DNA from: Luteibacter pinisoli
GTDB taxonomy: Bacteria; Pseudomonadota; Gammaproteobacteria; Xanthomonadales; Rhodanobacteraceae
Reading direction: 5' to 3'
DNA length: 64,000 bases
Assembly: GCF_006385595.1 (NCBI RefSeq)
Contig: NZ_CP041046.1
Location: 310,001-374,000, forward strand
Position 1 is the first letter of the stretch. Every line of letters begins with the position of its first letter. Below the pieces are notes generated by a model. That model was not told the origin of the DNA, searched no databases, and worked only from the letters and a program-made list of their open reading frames with translations. This document shows positions 62,069-64,000 of the stretch, one piece after another. The translations under genes and the position numbers were made by a program.

Positions 62069-62986
62069 TCACAGCATGCGCACCCCTTCGCCCGCACGCG
62101 CGGCGAAGGTGGATGCCACCCAGTCGATGAACACACGCACGCGCGGCGAGAGCTGCCGGTTGTGTGGGTAAAGCAGGGATACCGGTGTTTCCGTCGGCGG
62201 AAAGGCCTGCAGCACCTCGACCAGCCGCCCCGCGGCGATATCCCCCGCCACGTTGTAGTACGGCACCTGGGTCAGGCCCAGGCCGAGCTTCGCCAGCGCC
62301 GTGTTGGTTTCCGCACCGGTCACGGTGACCGTCGACGGCAGTTGCACGGTGCGCACCGTGCCGCCCACGACGAATTCCAGCGGCAGTGTCGCTCCTGATG
62401 CGCTTGAGAAGAAGCCGATGGCCTGGTGGCCCTCGAGATCGTCCGGCGTGCGCGGCACGCCATGCCGTTCCAGGTACGCCGGGCTGGCGATCGTGACCTC
62501 GCGCAACATCGCGATGCGGCGCCCGGCCATGCTGCTGTCGGAAAGATCCCCTGCGCGCAGCACGCAGTCCACGCCCTCGCGCACGAGATCCACCCAGCGG
62601 TCGCCTTCGCCTACATGCACGCGCAAGCCGGGGTACTCCGCCAGGAACCCGGGCAGTGCCGGCAGCACGAAGGTGCGCGCCAGCACGCCATGCATGTCGA
62701 CGCGCAGCAGGCCCGAGGGGCGCGCATCGGTGAAGCCGGCTTCGGCGTCTTCCACGTCGGCGAGGATGGCCACGCAACGGCGGTGGTAGGCCTCGCCGTC
62801 CAGGGTGGGGCTGACCTGCCGGGTGGTGCGCTGGAGCAGGCGCACCCCCAGCCGGGTCTCCAGCCGCTTGATGGCCTGGGTGACGGTCGACCGGGGCAGG
62901 TCCAGATCCGCCGCGGCGGCCGTGAAGCTGCGCCGCTCCACGATCCTCACGAACAGCCGCATGGTGTCGAAACGGTCCATGGTCAT
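62069..62986 (-). CDS. LysR-family regulator
   Basis: About 305 residues. The winged HTH at the N terminus reads DTMRLFVRIVERRSFTAAA ... TVTQAIKRLETRLGVRLLQR; the effector domain begins GLLRVDMHGVLARTFVLP. It is divergent from the SDR gene 63099 with a 112-base gap, the usual place for its target promoter. Start could be the GTG at 62998. Confidence 0.88.
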   Translation of the reverse strand: MTMDRFDTMRLFVRIVERRSFTAAAADLDLPRSTVTQAIKRLETRLGVRLLQRTTRQVSPTLDGEAYHRRCVAILADVEDAEAGFTDARPSGLLRVDMHGVLARTFVLPALPGFLAEYPGLRVHVGEGDRWVDLVREGVDCVLRAGDLSDSSMAGRRIAMLREVTIASPAYLERHGVPRTPDDLEGHQAIGFFSSASGATLPLEFVVGGTVRTVQLPSTVTVTGAETNTALAKLGLGLTQVPYYNVAGDIAAGRLVEVLQAFPPTETPVSLLYPHNRQLSPRVRVFIDWVASTFAARAGEGVRML

Positions 62987-63098
62987 GGATTGTTCCACCG
63001 GAACGAATAGAGAAGCCTAATCTAGCCGGATTATCCTTCCGCCGACAACGCGCATGCTTCCCTCCAAGCCGGCACTCCGCCGGTACCGGAGGATCGAA

Positions 63099-63842
63099 AT
63101 GAACGAGCAAGCAAACAACCAGGTTGCCATCGTGACGGGCGCCTCGCGTGGTATCGGCGCGGCGGTCGCCAAGCGGCTGGCGCAGGACGGCTTCACCGTG
63201 GTGGTCAATTACGCCGGCAGCGCCCAGGCCGCCGAAGCGGTGGTGAATGAGATCGTCGCGGCGGGCGGCAAGGCGATCAGCGCCCAGGCCGATGTCTCGA
63301 AAGCGGCCGATGCCCGCCGCCTGTTCGATGCGGCCGAGCAGGTGTATGGCGGCGTGGACGTGCTGGTGAACAATGCCGGCATCATGAACCTGGCCACCGT
63401 GGCCGAGTTCAAGGACGACGAGTTCGACCGCCTCTTCGACGTGAACGTCAAAGGCAGCTTCAACACGATGCGCGAGGCCGCGAAGCGCCTGCGCCACGGC
63501 GGTCGCGTCATCAACTTCTCCTCCAGCGTGGTGGGCCTGCTGCAGCCGTCGTACGGTCCGTATGCCGCGACCAAGGCCGCGATCGAAGCGGCCACCGTGG
63601 TGCTGGCGCGCGAACTGCGTGGCCGCCAGATCTCGGTGAATGCCGTCGCCCCCGGCCCGACCGCCACCGACCTGTTCCTCACCGGCAAGTCCGACGAACT
63701 GGTCGACCGCCTGGCCAGGCTGGCCCCGCTCGAGCGCCTGGGTACCCCCGACGACATCGCCGCGGCCGTCGCCTTCCTGGCCGGTCCCGACGGTGCATGG
63801 ATCAACGGCCAGGTGCTGCGCGCCAACGGTGGGATCATCTGA
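63099..63842 (+). CDS. Short-chain dehydrogenase/reductase
   Basis: 247 residues, classical SDR. TGASRGIG cofactor motif at about residue 13, NNAG, Ser in NFSSSVVG and catalytic YAATK. NADPH use is likely but not proven. ATG at 63099 preceded by GGAGG. Probably regulated by the divergent LysR protein. Next SDR gene starts after one base. Confidence 0.9.
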   Translation: MNEQANNQVAIVTGASRGIGAAVAKRLAQDGFTVVVNYAGSAQAAEAVVNEIVAAGGKAISAQADVSKAADARRLFDAAEQVYGGVDVLVNNAGIMNLATVAEFKDDEFDRLFDVNVKGSFNTMREAAKRLRHGGRVINFSSSVVGLLQPSYGPYAATKAAIEAATVVLARELRGRQISVNAVAPGPTATDLFLTGKSDELVDRLARLAPLERLGTPDDIAAAVAFLAGPDGAWINGQVLRANGGII

Positions 63843-63843
63843 C

Positions 63844-64000
63844 ATGAAACAGACCATCCTCATCACGGGCGCCTCGAGCGGCTTTGGCCTGCTCACGGCG
63901 CGCGCCCTGGCCGATGCCGGCCATACCGTCTACGCGAGCATGCGCGACATCGCAGGGCGCAACGCCACGCAGGCCGATGCCGTGCGCGCCGAAGCACGCG
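63844..64000 (+). CDS. Second SDR oxidoreductase, cut by window end
   Basis: First 52 residues only: MKQTILITGASSGFGLLTAR with the TGxxxGxG cofactor loop and then ALADAGHTVYASMRD. Starts one base after the previous SDR stop, so the two are co-transcribed. The catalytic residues lie beyond the window. Confidence 0.85.
   Translation, partial: MKQTILITGASSGFGLLTARALADAGHTVYASMRDIAGRNATQADAVRAEAR

Overview
The window is GC-rich, gene-dense chromosomal DNA from a gammaproteobacterium of the Xanthomonadales, most likely Rhodanobacteraceae (Luteibacter/Dyella/Rhodanobacter type). This placement is inferred from gene content: a XanB2-type chorismatase and an aryl-polyene (xanthomonadin-like) pigment cluster, topA with a Lys/Ala/Thr tail, an LplT-PlsC fusion, a GTAG-headed REP element and divergent aceBA/LysR. 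No prophage, insertion sequence, CRISPR array or rRNA operon is visible. One tRNA gene (elongator Met) is present.

Layout. 1-6.6 kb: a GT4 glycosyltransferase, then the translation-processing operon def-fmt-rsmB on the minus strand, and lysM-dprA on the plus strand. 6.6-15.2 kb: topA-tsaC-AMP ligase, purD, LplT-PlsC fusion, ampE. 15.2-20.3 kb (minus strand): erpA-nudC, DUF6776-bactofilin, the iron-storage pair bfr/bfd, rppH, tRNA-Met (plus strand) and a LuxR-type regulator. 20.5-28.4 kb: queD and the complete F1Fo ATP synthase operon atpIBEFHAGDC, with a recognisable promoter and terminator. 28.4-31 kb: a DUF748 protein and glmU. 31-38.6 kb: pigment cluster with chorismatase, ACP, two hotdog dehydratases, an LpxL-like acyltransferase, a flavin halogenase, GT2, a chain-length-factor-like protein and a ketosynthase. 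38.7-46 kb: ydcF, hemF, a secreted 18-residue-repeat protein, gpmA, PII, ubiK, comM and an epoxide-hydrolase-like enzyme. 46.0-47.1 kb: a short lower-GC island with a DUF6338-like membrane protein, a tiny downstream gene and an unusual RNA leader. 47.1-53.4 kb: CPA1 antiporter, glyoxylate shunt aceBA and its divergent LysR gene. 53.5-58.4 kb: acyltransferase, arfB, truC, ubiJ-ubiB, trmL. 58.6-64 kb: a periplasmic M16 peptidase, a DUF4156 lipoprotein, a LysR gene and two SDR genes, the last cut by the window end.

How the genes work together. The pigment genes form a type II PKS. Chorismatase would supply 3-hydroxybenzoate, a ligase (candidate at 9.7 kb, outside the cluster) would load it on the ACP, KS/CLF and the dehydratases would extend a polyene, and the halogenase, GT2 and acyltransferase would decorate or anchor it. 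The same chorismatase is known in Xanthomonas to supply 4-hydroxybenzoate for ubiquinone, and ubiB, ubiJ and ubiK are all here.

The most unusual element is the leader of the antiporter gene at 46.96-47.13 kb. A promoter is followed by two hairpins with U-rich tails, one a textbook intrinsic terminator ending 16 nt before the start codon, plus a proline-rich upstream reading frame. This looks like a transcription attenuator or riboswitch-type control region.
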